Part shown: positions 41,981 to 52,039 of the stretch, in pieces
How positions within the stretch are numbered: the first letter of the stretch is position 1
How the letters are laid out: each line of letters opens with the position of its first letter
Assembly (NCBI GenBank): GCA_024404145.1
Contig: JAKSQK010000008.1
Location: forward strand, 1 to 60,650
Length of the DNA: 60,650 bases
DNA from: Clostridia bacterium
GTDB taxonomy: Bacteria; Bacillota; Clostridia; Oscillospirales; Acutalibacteraceae
Reading direction: 5' to 3'
The notes under the pieces: model-generated
What the model saw: only the letters and a program-made list of their open reading frames with translations
Told to the model about the DNA's origin: nothing
The model's database searches: none
Translations under genes and position numbers: made by a program

Positions 41981-42174
41981 CTCCTGCTCTGTTCGCGAAC
42001 TGATGTCTTTATAACCCTACAACAATAATAATAGGGATTTGCTCTCGGGCGGTGGGTTTGCAGACCTCCCGCGGCGGTGCCGAGTTCGGAAGAAGGGAGC
42101 GCGAAGCCGTTCGGACAAAACCCACCTGAACTTAAAATCAGGTTATCATTTGACACACTACGGCAGAGTGGGAG
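41981..42174 (+). ncRNA. ssrS: 6S RNA
   Basis: This 194-base stretch has no coding potential but a typical 6S fold. A terminal stem joins CTCC...CTCTG (41981 on) with CAGAG...GGAG (to 42174). The central bubble is flanked by CCCTA...TAGGG on the 5' side and a small hairpin CCTGA-ACTTAAAA-TCAGG on the 3' side. The internal helix GGTGGGTTT/AAACCCACC closes a long apical stem. 6S RNA mimics an open promoter and binds RNA polymerase in stationary phase. It is directly downstream of the DUF1292 gene. A terminator follows. The call is by structure and I cannot run a covariance search. Confidence 0.7.
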
Positions 42175-42192
42175 CAAAAAAGCAAAATAAAA

Positions 42193-42225
42193 AAACCTCT
42201 ATCAAATTTGATAGAGGTTTTTTGT
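42193..42225. terminator. bidirectional terminator after 6S RNA and the NhaC-family gene
   Basis: A 14-bp perfect palindrome AAACCTCTATCAAA and its complement with no loop drawn (breathing at the centre), with A- and T-runs at its sides, so it can act in both directions. Confidence 0.8.
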
Positions 42226-42239
42226 TTTATATCAAGTTA

Positions 42240-44057
42240 TTATGCTTTGTTTTTTGTTATTGCACGAATAACGATAAGAGTAGCTAACATCAAAACAATA
42301 GCTATCGGCAAAACTATCAGCCAGTTTGAAACAAATCCTGCAATGATATAGCTTACAAATGATACACCTGCAACGGTAAACGCATAAGGAAGCTGGGTTG
42401 AAACATGGTTTATATGGTTGCTCTGCGCACCGGCGGAAGCCATAATCGTTGTATCCGAAATCGGCGAACAATGGTCGCCGCAAACGGCACCTGCCATACA
42501 AGCCGAAATTGCAACTGTTGTGATAGCGCCGTCTTTTGCGCCGAATACCGAGAGAACGATAGGAATAAGGATACCGAATGTTCCCCAAGATGTACCGGTT
42601 GCAAACGAAAGTCCGACAGCGATAACAAATATAATAGCAGGAAGGAAGAACTGGAACGAACCTGCGCTTGATTCAACGAGTTGCGAAATGAAGATTTTAG
42701 CGCCTAACGAATCGGTCATTGTTTTAAGAGTCCATGCACAGCAAAGAATCATTATTGCCGGTACCATTGCCTTAAAGCCATCGGGAAGAGCTGCCATACA
42801 TTCGGTAAATGATAATACTCTGCGACAGAGGTAGTAAATTACCGTAAAGATAATAGCGGCAAACGAGCCGATAACAAGACCTACCGAAGCATCGGAATTT
42901 GAGAAAGCGGTAATGAAATCTTCGCCGCTGAAAAATCCGCCTGAATAAATCATACCGAGAACGCAGGAGATAATAAGAAATACTACCGGAATAACAAGGT
43001 CGCAAACCTTACCTTTTTCGTTTGCGCTTATTTCGGTATCAGCCATCTGCTCTTCGCCGGTTGTAAACAGGTCGTTATTGTTTATTGCGTTGAATTCATG
43101 TTTCTTCATCGGGCCGTAGTCAAGATTTGTAACTGCAAGGAAAATCATCATTACGATGGTAAGAAGGGCATAGAAGTTATAAGGAATGGCGCTTATGAAA
43201 AGCGACATACCACTTGCGGCACCCGAGCCCTTGGCAAAACCTGCAACAGCGGCAGCCCAAGAGGAAATAGGAGCAATAATGCAAACGGGAGCGGCGGTAG
43301 CATCGATAAGATAAGCAAGTTTAGCGCGGGAAATATTATGCTTATCAGTTACAGGACGCATAACCGAACCTACCGTAAGGCAGTTGAAATAGTCATCAAC
43401 AAAGATTAAAACACCCAAAAGAATTGTGGCAAGTTGAGTGCCGACACGGGTTTTAATATGCTTAGTCGTCCATTTTCCGAATGCTTGTGAGCCACCTGCC
43501 TTATTCATCATGGCAACAAGAGCACCGAGCATTACGAGGAATATAAGGATACCGATGTTATAACTATCGGCGATACTTGAAATAAATCCGTCCTGCAAAG
43601 TATGTACCATAGTTCCTTCAAACTTGAAGTTTGAATAAATCATACCGCCGAACAAAATACCGATAAACAAAGAAGAATAAACTTCTTTTGTTATAAGCGC
43701 CAAAAGAATGGCGATAATCGGCGGGATTAAAGACCAGAAGGTTGCATACTTCGGTATGCTTTCACGAACGGTTGTAAGAGCGGTTTTTATATTTTCCTTG
43801 AAATTCGGGTCGCTGCCCAAATTATCGGCATAACCGTCAACATACTCGGTAGCAACTTCGCCGTCGGTTAAATCGAGGGCGGCTTCTTCTGCCGGTGCTT
43901 CGGCATCTTCGGAAATAGTCGTTTCAGCATTTACAGCATCAATATTTTGCTCTTCTGTTCCGAGAGCTGTAAAAGTACCCGCAAAAGAAATGATGGCACA
44001 GATAAGAATTGCAATAGACCATCTGATGATCTTGCTTTTTGAAATTTGCTTTTTCAT
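42240..44057 (-). CDS. NhaC-family transporter, probable lysine transporter under L-box control
   Basis: A 605-residue protein with about 12-13 transmembrane helices, an N-terminal signal-like helix and an acidic segment (about 20-75), then the antiporter core with VMLGALVAMMNKAGGSQAFG, ILLGVLIFVDDYFNCLTVG and SWGTFGILIPIV. The family is annotated as Na+/H+ antiporter, but a lysine riboswitch with an attenuator sits in its leader. NhaC-type genes under this riboswitch were proposed in comparative studies to be lysine transporters; that assignment fits better here. ATG 44057 has AAGGGGA upstream. Confidence 0.85.
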   Translation of the reverse strand: MKKQISKSKIIRWSIAILICAIISFAGTFTALGTEEQNIDAVNAETTISEDAEAPAEEAALDLTDGEVATEYVDGYADNLGSDPNFKENIKTALTTVRESIPKYATFWSLIPPIIAILLALITKEVYSSLFIGILFGGMIYSNFKFEGTMVHTLQDGFISSIADSYNIGILIFLVMLGALVAMMNKAGGSQAFGKWTTKHIKTRVGTQLATILLGVLIFVDDYFNCLTVGSVMRPVTDKHNISRAKLAYLIDATAAPVCIIAPISSWAAAVAGFAKGSGAASGMSLFISAIPYNFYALLTIVMMIFLAVTNLDYGPMKKHEFNAINNNDLFTTGEEQMADTEISANEKGKVCDLVIPVVFLIISCVLGMIYSGGFFSGEDFITAFSNSDASVGLVIGSFAAIIFTVIYYLCRRVLSFTECMAALPDGFKAMVPAIMILCCAWTLKTMTDSLGAKIFISQLVESSAGSFQFFLPAIIFVIAVGLSFATGTSWGTFGILIPIVLSVFGAKDGAITTVAISACMAGAVCGDHCSPISDTTIMASAGAQSNHINHVSTQLPYAFTVAGVSFVSYIIAGFVSNWLIVLPIAIVLMLATLIVIRAITKNKA

Positions 44058-44082
44058 TTTCTTTTCCCCTTTTTTAATAAAA

Positions 44083-44115
44083 TATAAAGGCCGTACCAAA
44101 CATTATGGCACGACC
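44083..44115 (-). terminator. riboswitch-controlled attenuator of the NhaC-family gene
   Basis: On the minus strand a 9-bp stem GGTCGTGCC/GGTACGGCC (wobbles), loop of nine, then TTTATATTTT, between the lysine aptamer and the RBS. It is the off-state terminator. Confidence 0.85.
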
Positions 44116-44136
44116 CCGAAATTTATAAAACTTCAA

Positions 44137-44299
44137 GATAGCGCTCCACTAATGCTTAGTGACAGTTCGGTATATATTCTATAACGAACCAATAAATAAA
44201 GGGCGGATACCCGTTTATTTATTTCGGCAAAATGCCCTTTCAAACGGCGGTTTATCCGAACCTGTTGCCGTTCTACTGATGCGATTTTGCACCTCTATC
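44137..44299 (-). promoter_or_regulatory. lysine riboswitch (L box)
   Basis: On the minus strand the aptamer starts GATAGAGGTGC and ends GAGCGCTATC, which pair as P1. Between them lie the conserved ATCAGTA, GAAAGGGCATTTTGCCGAA and ACTGTCACTAAGCATTAGTGGAGC blocks (about 44141-44170 for the last). All five helices can be drawn. The attenuator hairpin follows at 44089-44115, so lysine should repress the transporter. Confidence 0.96.
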
Positions 44300-44327
44300 A
44301 AAATTCCTTAAAGGAACTTATGAATTG

Positions 44328-44357
44328 ATAATATCATAATAAATATGCTTTTGTCAA
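44328..44357 (-). promoter_or_regulatory. promoter of the riboswitch and NhaC-family gene
   Basis: TTGACA, 18 bases, TATTAT on the minus strand, about 30 bases upstream of the aptamer start. It lies directly after the stop codon of the GH13 gene. Confidence 0.75.
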
Positions 44358-44362
44358 GCGTT

Positions 44363-46210
44363 TTATCGCATAACAACATATCCGTAGGGCTTTAATTTAA
44401 CGGTTTTCGGGTTTTCGGAAATATTTTCGCCGAATAAAACCGTACCGACATTTTGGCAATTTGAAAATTCTGCTTCGTTTTCCGAAACATTTGTTGCAAT
44501 TAAAAGCCGATTTTCGCCCTTTTGCCTTAAAAAAACAAATAATCCGTCTTCGGCTTTAAGCGGAATAAAATCGCCGTCGCAAAAAACATCGTTTGTTCTT
44601 CGGAGATTTCCGAGCGCCTCATAATAAGAAACCAAGTCGGTATTTTCTTTCCCCCAGGGATATGTTCCCCTGCAAAACGGGTCGCCGAAACCGGTAAGCC
44701 CCGCCTCATCTCCGTAATAAACCGAAGGAACGCCGGGAAGTGTAAACTGAATAAGACAGGCGATTTTTTGCCTTAAAACCGCAAAATTATATTCGAAATC
44801 CCATAGGGTATATTCGCTTTGGTATTTTCGGTCGCCCGAAAACTTGCCGTAGTTCGCAATAGCGGTTATAATTCTCGGCGTATCGTGGGTGCCGATATGA
44901 TTCATAAGCGTCGTTATGCTTTCTCTCGGATAATTTTCGAGAATATCCATAACGGTATTTTGAAGATTTTTACTGCTTCTATTGCAAACATAGTCGGTAA
45001 TCGCATTTGCAAAGGGATAGTTCATAACCGAATCGAGTTGATTTCCCAAAAGGAATTTCCGCCTTTTGCCGTAACTTATTTTGTTTGAAGCATCTTCCCA
45101 AACTTCCCCTAATATAAACGCATTTTTATTGTATGATTTAACACATTTCCTTAGTTTTTCCAAAAAACCGTCGGGAAGTTCGTCGGCAACATCAAGCCGT
45201 ATGCCCGATATCCCGAGCGAAAGCCATTTTCTTATAACGCCGTTTTCGCCGGTTATATACTCCGAAAACTCCTCGTTTTCCTCGTTAACCTCGGGCAGAG
45301 AAGGAACTCCCCACCATGCTTTGTATCCCGGATATTCATCGCAGAAAGTGTACCATTTTCTATATGGGCAGAACGGGTCGTTATATGCTCCGCTTTCGCC
45401 GTAACGCTTGTATTTATTAAAATATATACTGTCGTCGCCCGTATGGGAAAAAACGCCGTCTAAAATGACCGAAATGCCGAGTTTTTTTGCTTTTTTGCAA
45501 AGTTCTTTCAAATCGTTTTCATCGCCGAGCATAGAATCTATTTTCATATAGTCGGCGGTATTGTATCTATGATTTGAATGGGCTTCGCATATAGGATTAA
45601 GATAAATCATTGAAACACCGAGTTTATGGAGATACGGAAGTTTCTCGGTAATTCCCGCCAAATCTCCGCCGTAATAATCGTTGCCGAGCGAACATTTGCC
45701 GTTATCCTGTCTATATTCGGGTTGCTTTCCCCAATTTTCGCAAATATACCTGTCATTCGGTATATTTTTATGCTCTTTGCCTGACTTGTAAAATCTATCG
45801 GGGAAAATTTGATATATTATTCCGCCGCTGACATTTTTGGGCGCAGTAAAATCTTTTTCATAAACCGTTTGTTGCCATTTTCCGCCGTCCCTTGACACAA
45901 TGCCGAGCGAACTTTCGGTTTTGGTAACAAAAAATTCGCCGTAGTCGCTTTCGTATCTGAAACAATACCAATACAAACCCGTTTCAAGTTTGAGTTTTGC
46001 ATCATAAAAACGGTAATCCCCTATGCTTTCTTTCGGTTCAAGTTTAACCTCAAAGGTATTTTTGCCGTCTTCTTCTATTAAAGCAAAGGCGGAAGTTACC
46101 TTGGCATCATTATGTAATATAACACGCAAAAGCAGGGTTTCCCCTGCTTTTATTGCGCCAAAATGCGGTTTATAAAGTTTGTTTCTCGAATCAAAAGGAT
46201 AATAATTCAT
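44363..46210 (-). CDS. GH13 alpha-glycosidase (neopullulanase / cyclomaltodextrinase-like)
   Basis: A 615-residue cytoplasmic enzyme (no signal peptide) with an N-terminal starch-binding-like beta domain (about 1-110) and the GH13 barrel. The nucleophile D340 is in GIRLDVAD, the acid E369 in LGEVWED, and the transition-state stabiliser in THDTPR near 441-446; DGVFSHTGDD is the first conserved region. It hydrolyses alpha-1,4 or alpha-1,6 bonds in maltodextrins. It lies two bases after glgP, so it works with phosphorylase on imported glucans or glycogen. Confidence 0.9.
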   Translation of the reverse strand: MNYYPFDSRNKLYKPHFGAIKAGETLLLRVILHNDAKVTSAFALIEEDGKNTFEVKLEPKESIGDYRFYDAKLKLETGLYWYCFRYESDYGEFFVTKTESSLGIVSRDGGKWQQTVYEKDFTAPKNVSGGIIYQIFPDRFYKSGKEHKNIPNDRYICENWGKQPEYRQDNGKCSLGNDYYGGDLAGITEKLPYLHKLGVSMIYLNPICEAHSNHRYNTADYMKIDSMLGDENDLKELCKKAKKLGISVILDGVFSHTGDDSIYFNKYKRYGESGAYNDPFCPYRKWYTFCDEYPGYKAWWGVPSLPEVNEENEEFSEYITGENGVIRKWLSLGISGIRLDVADELPDGFLEKLRKCVKSYNKNAFILGEVWEDASNKISYGKRRKFLLGNQLDSVMNYPFANAITDYVCNRSSKNLQNTVMDILENYPRESITTLMNHIGTHDTPRIITAIANYGKFSGDRKYQSEYTLWDFEYNFAVLRQKIACLIQFTLPGVPSVYYGDEAGLTGFGDPFCRGTYPWGKENTDLVSYYEALGNLRRTNDVFCDGDFIPLKAEDGLFVFLRQKGENRLLIATNVSENEAEFSNCQNVGTVLFGENISENPKTVKLKPYGYVVMR

Positions 46211-46212
46211 AA

Positions 46213-48618
46213 TTACTCTACCGGTTTAATTCCCCATATATTTTCTGCATAATCTTTTATAGAACGGTCGGCGGCGAAAATGCCCGACTTTGCAATATTT
46301 ATAAGCGACATTTTATTCCATACATCGCTCTTGTTATAAAGTTCCGTCGCCTTTTTTTGTGCCGAACAGTAATCGGCAAAATCTGCAAGTGCCATATAGT
46401 GGTCAACATTTTTAAGGGTATTGTAAATATTATCAAACGGTTTGCCGTCGATACCCTTGCCGATAAAATCAAGCGCATTTTTAAGTTCGGCATTATTGTT
46501 ATAGTATTCGATGGGAGAATATCCCCGCTTTTGAAGTTTTAATACCTCGGGAGTTCTCATACCGAAAATCAAAATGTTATCGTCGCCTACCTCCGAATGA
46601 ATTTCAACATTGGCGCCGTCTTCTGTACCGAGGGTTATTGCGCCGTTCATCATAAATTTCATATTCGAAGTTCCACTCGCTTCGGTAGAAGCAAGAGAAA
46701 TCTGTTCGCTTATTTCGGCGGCGGGAATCATAAGTTCCGCAAGAGTTACACGGTAATCTTCAAGGAAAATCACCTTCATTTTATCGTTGACCGCACGGTC
46801 ATTATTTATAACCTTTGCTATCTTATAAATCATCTGTATAATCTCTTTTGCAAAGAGATAACCGGAAGCTGCTTTGGCGCCGAAAATATAAGTTTTCGGT
46901 GTAAACGGAGCATTCGGGTTTTCTTTAAGATACAAATAATCGCTTATGATATGGAGTGCATTAAGATGCTGCCGCTTATATTCATGAAGTCTTTTAACCT
47001 GCATATCAACAATAGCATCGGGGTCCATATCAAGTCCCATATTATCTTTTATATAATTTGAAAGACGGATTTTATTATTTCTCTTTATCTCGGCAAGTTT
47101 TGCCTGAACGGTTTTATCATCGGCAAACTTCATTAGTTTTTCGAGTTTGGATGCATCTTTTATAAAGCCGTCGCCTATAAGTTCTGTAATATACGCTGAA
47201 AGTTCGGGGTTCGACTGACAAAGCCATCTTCTGTGAGCGATACCGTTTGTAACATTTGTAAATTTTTCGGGTGTCATCTTATAGTAATCATTAAACAACT
47301 CATCTTTGATGATATTACTATGCAGTTTTGAAACACCGTTAACATTATGGCAGGTTACAACGCATAAATTTGCCATACGGACAAGTCCGTTGCTTATAAC
47401 CGCCGTTCTCTCTGCAAGTTGGAAATCTCCCGTTTTTGCGATAATATCTTCTCTGTATCTGCGGTCTATTTCCTCAACTATCTGATATATTCTCGGAAGT
47501 CTTTTCTTAAATAAATCTATCTGCCAACATTCAAGTGCTTCCGACATAATCGTATGATTAGTATATGCGCAGGTTTTTGTAACGATATCCCACGCCTTTT
47601 CCCAAGAATATCCGCATTCATCAAGCAAAAGACGCATAAGTTCGGGTATCGAAAGAGTAGGATGGGTATCGTTTATATGAATTGCAACCTTTGAGGGCAA
47701 ATTATCGAGAGTACTGTATTTTCTCATATGACGGGCAAGAATATCCTGAATTGAAGCCGAAACGAGGAAATACTGCTGACGCAGTCTTAAAGACTTGCCC
47801 TCGAAATGATTATCCTCAGGGTACAGAACCTTTGAAATGGCTTCTGTGTTTGCCCTTTGTTCAAGCGCTCTTACATAGTCGCCCTGATTAAATGCCGACA
47901 TATTGAAATCTTGGCATTCGGCACTCCAAAGACGGAGAACATTAACGGTTTTTCCGTCTTTACCGGCAACCTTTAAGTCATAAGGAACGGCGCGGACATT
48001 ATCATAATCCTTATGCTCAACATGATGATATCCGTTATCCCACCATTCATCTATATAGCCGTCAAAATGAACATCAACCGCCGAAGAGGGGCGCTGTTCG
48101 AGCCAAACGCTTCCGCCCGGCAGCCAAAAATCGGGCATTTCGGTCTGCCAACCGTCAACAAGTTTTTGGCGGAAAATACCGAGTTCGTATTTAATGCAGT
48201 AGCCGTATGCGCTGTATCCGCCGGAGGACAAACCGTCAAGAAAACACGCCGCAAGGCGTCCGAGACCGCCGTTTCCGAGACCTGCATCGGGCTCAAAATC
48301 ATAAAGTTTATCGAGATTTACCTTAAATTTTGCAAGTGCTTTGCGCATATTTTCGGTTAAATCCAAATTGTAAAGAGTATTTTTAAGGGAACGGCCCATC
48401 AAAAACTCCATACTGAGATAGTAAACGGTTTTTGCTTCTTTTTCGTTAACCGATTTTTTGAAGTTTGCTTTTCTTTCGCTCATAATATCAAGCAAAACAA
48501 GAACACATGCCTTATAAAATATCTCGTCTGATGCCTGTTGGGGTACAACACCGAAATTATGAGAAAGTTTTTTCTCTATCATATCGGTTAAATTTGAAAT
48601 TGTATAATTACTTGCCAT
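46213..48618 (-). CDS. glgP: glycogen/alpha-glucan phosphorylase
   Basis: The 801-residue phosphorylase releases glucose 1-phosphate from alpha-1,4-glucans. GYGIRYE is here GYCIKYELGIFRQ; ENGGLGRLAACFLD-like GLGNGGLGRLAACF, VDMQVKRLHEYKRQ and the PLP-lysine motif EASGTSNMKFMMNGA are intact. ATG 48618 has AAGGAG six bases upstream; a longer frame has none. The GH13 gene follows directly. Glucose 1-phosphate would enter glycolysis through the phosphohexomutase at 57682. Confidence 0.97.
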   Translation of the reverse strand: MASNYTISNLTDMIEKKLSHNFGVVPQQASDEIFYKACVLVLLDIMSERKANFKKSVNEKEAKTVYYLSMEFLMGRSLKNTLYNLDLTENMRKALAKFKVNLDKLYDFEPDAGLGNGGLGRLAACFLDGLSSGGYSAYGYCIKYELGIFRQKLVDGWQTEMPDFWLPGGSVWLEQRPSSAVDVHFDGYIDEWWDNGYHHVEHKDYDNVRAVPYDLKVAGKDGKTVNVLRLWSAECQDFNMSAFNQGDYVRALEQRANTEAISKVLYPEDNHFEGKSLRLRQQYFLVSASIQDILARHMRKYSTLDNLPSKVAIHINDTHPTLSIPELMRLLLDECGYSWEKAWDIVTKTCAYTNHTIMSEALECWQIDLFKKRLPRIYQIVEEIDRRYREDIIAKTGDFQLAERTAVISNGLVRMANLCVVTCHNVNGVSKLHSNIIKDELFNDYYKMTPEKFTNVTNGIAHRRWLCQSNPELSAYITELIGDGFIKDASKLEKLMKFADDKTVQAKLAEIKRNNKIRLSNYIKDNMGLDMDPDAIVDMQVKRLHEYKRQHLNALHIISDYLYLKENPNAPFTPKTYIFGAKAASGYLFAKEIIQMIYKIAKVINNDRAVNDKMKVIFLEDYRVTLAELMIPAAEISEQISLASTEASGTSNMKFMMNGAITLGTEDGANVEIHSEVGDDNILIFGMRTPEVLKLQKRGYSPIEYYNNNAELKNALDFIGKGIDGKPFDNIYNTLKNVDHYMALADFADYCSAQKKATELYNKSDVWNKMSLINIAKSGIFAADRSIKDYAENIWGIKPVE

Positions 48619-48678
48619 AAAAATCTCCTTATAGTTTATCACTTGATATTATTTGAAAAACGGAAAAAAGTATTCCTT

Positions 48679-50427
48679 TTATAACGAATATTTATCAAAA
48701 TAAATACCGTATTGCTTTGAAAACTCGGGGTTGTCCATAGTTTTATAAGAATTAAGATAACTATGGGCGTTCATTTTTTCGCTTTTTAACTGCATCGTAT
48801 AAACCGCAAGATTTGAGCAATGGTCTGAAATTCTCTCGCAGTTTGTAAGAAGGTCTGAAAATACAAATCCGAGTTGCATCGTACATTCGCCATTTTGAAG
48901 ACGGTCAATATGATTTATCTTCAAATGGTCAATGAGATTATCGATAACCTGTTCAAGCGGTTCAACATAGGAAGCGCCTTTTATATCGTCGCCGATAAAG
49001 GAATCAACGGTAAGCCCGATTATTTCGCTGATGGCAGCCGTAACATTATCTATTTCTCTTTTTGCTTCCACCGAAAATACGATATCCTTATCGTTTATCT
49101 CTCTCGCAAGACTGCAAATATTAAGAGCATGGTCTGCTATTCTCTCAAAATCACCGATACCGTGAAGCATTCTTGCAACATAATGAGAATCGGTTTCAAT
49201 GAGTGATTTTCCGCTCAGTTTAACAAGATATGTCCCGAGACGGTCTTCGTATTTATCAATTATTTCCTCGTTTTTGAGAATGTTTTCAGCAATGCTTAAA
49301 TCATATCCGCTTAAAAGTTTAAGCGAATCCAAAACCGATTTTTTCGTTATATTTGCCATCTCGGTTGCAAGGCGTTTGCATTCCGAAATCGCAAGAGGCG
49401 AATTGTGAAACAAACGCTCGTCCAAAAAAACGGTATGCGCTTCGTCTTTACTTTTCATTACGGTTTTTTCGCAAAGTCTTATGAGCGGTTTTTTAAGCGG
49501 AACGAATGCTACGGTATTTACAATATTAAATAACGAATGAATACCGGCAACTCCGAAAATAGTTGTAGGTGTACTTAAAAGTGAAGGGTTTATTGCCAAA
49601 ACGATATAGAGTATTATCATATAGATAATTCCGCCGATAGTATTTGTATATATATGCAAAGCAACTACCCGTTTGGCATTTTTATTAGTTCCGATACTCG
49701 AAATAAGCGATGTCATACAAGTACCGATATTTGCGCCGATTACAAGCGGAATTGCCGCTCTTAAATCCATTCCTACCGAAAGAGCAATTGCCTGAACGAT
49801 GGCAACCGTTGCGGCAGAGGACTGAATAACACCCGTAAAAACGGTTGAAATAAGAAAAGCGATTATCGGGGATTTTGAAAATAGCGTTAAAATATTTGAA
49901 TACTGTTTAACATCAGCCATTGAGTCGCTCATCATATTCATACCGACCATTAGTATTGCAAAGCCGATAAAGATATCGCCGAGTTTCCGCTTTTTGTTGT
50001 TTTTCGAAAGCATTCGCATTGCTATTCCGACAAAAGCAAGTATAGGCGCAAATGTCATTGGCCTTAAAAGAAGCATGAAAAAATTGCTTCCCGTATTTGC
50101 GTTAAGAGTTAAAATCCATGCCGTAAGGGTTGTTCCGACATTAGACCCCATAACCATACCGAATGTGTCGGAAAAAGCAAGTATTCCCGAGTTTACAAGA
50201 CCGATAAGCATAACGGTCATAGCCGAAGATGACTGTATGGCAACCGTAATTCCTGCACCCAAGGAAAATCCGAGCAAATCGTTCTTGCCAACCCTTTTAA
50301 GAGTTCGTTCAAGACCGCCACCTGCCATTTCTTCAAGACCGCCTGACATAACACTCATTCCGAAAAGGAAAAATGTCAAACCGCCGAGCAATAATGCTAA
50401 CATTGATAAAATGTCATTTGGTGTCAT
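48679..50427 (-). CDS. Na/Pi-cotransporter family protein with PhoU domain
   Basis: A 582-residue protein with two inverted Na/Pi repeats (about 15-150 and 165-305, each with the QSSSA motif: IAIQSSSAMTVML near 65 and GVIQSSAATVAIV near 196). A C-terminal PhoU-like helical domain covers about 345-560. The family (NptA/YjbB) moves phosphate with sodium. The PhoU part suggests sensing of phosphate status. RBS AGGCAT is weak; the gene stands 32 bases before glyQS start region in the minus direction. Confidence 0.92.
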   Translation of the reverse strand: MTPNDILSMLALLLGGLTFFLFGMSVMSGGLEEMAGGGLERTLKRVGKNDLLGFSLGAGITVAIQSSSAMTVMLIGLVNSGILAFSDTFGMVMGSNVGTTLTAWILTLNANTGSNFFMLLLRPMTFAPILAFVGIAMRMLSKNNKKRKLGDIFIGFAILMVGMNMMSDSMADVKQYSNILTLFSKSPIIAFLISTVFTGVIQSSAATVAIVQAIALSVGMDLRAAIPLVIGANIGTCMTSLISSIGTNKNAKRVVALHIYTNTIGGIIYMIILYIVLAINPSLLSTPTTIFGVAGIHSLFNIVNTVAFVPLKKPLIRLCEKTVMKSKDEAHTVFLDERLFHNSPLAISECKRLATEMANITKKSVLDSLKLLSGYDLSIAENILKNEEIIDKYEDRLGTYLVKLSGKSLIETDSHYVARMLHGIGDFERIADHALNICSLAREINDKDIVFSVEAKREIDNVTAAISEIIGLTVDSFIGDDIKGASYVEPLEQVIDNLIDHLKINHIDRLQNGECTMQLGFVFSDLLTNCERISDHCSNLAVYTMQLKSEKMNAHSYLNSYKTMDNPEFSKQYGIYFDKYSL

Positions 50428-50459
50428 TTTATGCCTCCATAGACAACTTTTAATAATAT

Positions 50460-51857
50460 TTATAATTTGATTTTTTCTTCAATATATGCTTTAAGTTCGC
50501 AAATTTTAATCCTTACCTGTTCCATCGTATCTCGGTCTCTTACGGTAACGCAACCATCTTCAACGCTTTCAAAATCGTATGTTATACAAAGAGGAGTTCC
50601 TATTTCATCTTCACGGCGATAGCGTTTACCGATAGAACCGGCATCATCAAAATCAACCATAAAGTCTTTTGAAAGTTCGTTGTATATTTCCATTGCGTTA
50701 TCGCTTAACTTCTTTGAAAGCGGCAAAACAGCGGCTTTGAACGGTGCTAAGAACGGATGGAAATGAAGAACAGTTCTCTTATCTCCTTTTTCATCAAGTT
50801 CTTCATCGTAAGCATCGCAAAGAACAGCCAAAAAGCTTCTTTCAACACCGAGCGACGGTTCTATAACATAGGGAACATAATGTTCGTTTGTTTCGGGGTC
50901 GAAATATGTTAAATCTTTACCCGAAGTATTTTGATGCTGAGTAAGGTCATAATCGGTTCTGTCGGCAACTCCCCAAAGTTCTCCCCAACCAAACGGGAAT
51001 AAAAACTCAAAGTCGGTTGTTGCTTTTGAATAGAAGCAAAGTTCTTCCTTTGCGTGGTCTCTGAGGCGGATATTTTCTTCTTTAAGACCTATTGAAAGAA
51101 GCCAGTTTTTGCAGAAAGACCTCCAATAGTCAAACCATTCAAGGTCGGTATTGGGTTTGCAGAAAAATTCAAGTTCCATCTGCTCAAACTCACGAACTCT
51201 GAAAATGAAGTTTCCGGGAGTTATCTCATTACGGAATGACTTACCTATCTGACCGATACCGAAGGGGAGTTTTTTTCTCGAAGTTCTTTGAACATTTGCA
51301 AAATTTACAAATATACCCTGCGCTGTTTCGGGGCGAAGATAAACGGTATTCTTTGCATCTTCGGTTACGCCCTGAAAGGTTTTGAACATAAGGTTAAACT
51401 GGCGGATATCGGTAAAATTATGTTTTTGGCAGGTAGGGCATTTAATATTATGCTCTTCAACAAAGTTTTTCATTTCTTCCTGCGAAAAAGCGTCAATGGG
51501 TTTTGGAAGCGTGAAGTCGTTTTCAGCGCACCAGTCTTCTATAAGCTTATCGGCTCTGAAACGCTCATGACATTCGCGGCAGTCCATAAGCGGGTCTGAA
51601 AATCCTGCCAAATGTCCCGAAGCAACCCAAGTTTGCGGGTTCATAAGAATAGCCGCATCAAGACCTACATTATAAGGATTTTCCTGAACAAACTTTTTCC
51701 ACCATGCTTTTTTGATATTATTTTTAAGTTCAGCGCCGAGCGGACCGTAGTCCCAAGTATTTGCAAGTCCGCCGTAGATTTCGCTGCCCGGATAAACAAA
51801 TCCTCTTCCCTTTGCAAGATTTACAATAGATTCCATAGTTTTTTGGGTATTTTCCAT
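50460..51857 (-). CDS. glyQS: glycine--tRNA ligase, alpha2 type
   Basis: A 465-residue class II synthetase with class motifs [18 protein letters not shown], the zinc-type pair CRECHERF...[41 protein letters not shown] (about 214-237) and the C-terminal anticodon-binding domain (about 365-460). RBS AGGACG precedes ATG. There is no T-box in the leader. It forms glycyl-tRNA, with glycine coming from GlyA. Confidence 0.97.
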   Translation of the reverse strand: MENTQKTMESIVNLAKGRGFVYPGSEIYGGLANTWDYGPLGAELKNNIKKAWWKKFVQENPYNVGLDAAILMNPQTWVASGHLAGFSDPLMDCRECHERFRADKLIEDWCAENDFTLPKPIDAFSQEEMKNFVEEHNIKCPTCQKHNFTDIRQFNLMFKTFQGVTEDAKNTVYLRPETAQGIFVNFANVQRTSRKKLPFGIGQIGKSFRNEITPGNFIFRVREFEQMELEFFCKPNTDLEWFDYWRSFCKNWLLSIGLKEENIRLRDHAKEELCFYSKATTDFEFLFPFGWGELWGVADRTDYDLTQHQNTSGKDLTYFDPETNEHYVPYVIEPSLGVERSFLAVLCDAYDEELDEKGDKRTVLHFHPFLAPFKAAVLPLSKKLSDNAMEIYNELSKDFMVDFDDAGSIGKRYRREDEIGTPLCITYDFESVEDGCVTVRDRDTMEQVRIKICELKAYIEEKIKL

Positions 51858-51896
51858 GTTTTCGTCCTCCGAAAAGTATAAATTTCACCAAATATA

Positions 51897-51925
51897 ATAG
51901 TACTGAAATTTTTTTCAAAAGTCAA
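51897..51925 (-). promoter_or_regulatory. promoter of glyQS
   Basis: TTGACT, 17 bases, TACTAT on the minus strand, about 40 bases before the start. Confidence 0.6.
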
Positions 51926-51979
51926 CTCAAAAACCGAAATAAAAATATTATTATACAATATGTATCAATATTTACCGTC

Positions 51980-52008
51980 TTGACATATTTATATGTATAG
52001 TTTATACT
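51980..52008 (+). promoter_or_regulatory. promoter of the gene at 52040
   Basis: TTGACA, 17 bases, TATACT, about 30 bases before ATG 52040. Confidence 0.75.
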
Positions 52009-52039
52009 TTTATATAGCAAAATTAAGGAGCAAATGATT

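Noticed and set aside
41686..42177. Minus-strand open frame of 163 codons over DUF1292 and 6S RNA
   Set aside because: It is antisense to a well supported gene and a structured RNA, has no RBS and a low-complexity serine-rich product.
51858..52030. T-box before glyQS
   Set aside because: The minus-strand leader is about 40 bases from promoter to start, far too short, and no TGGNACCGCG is present.
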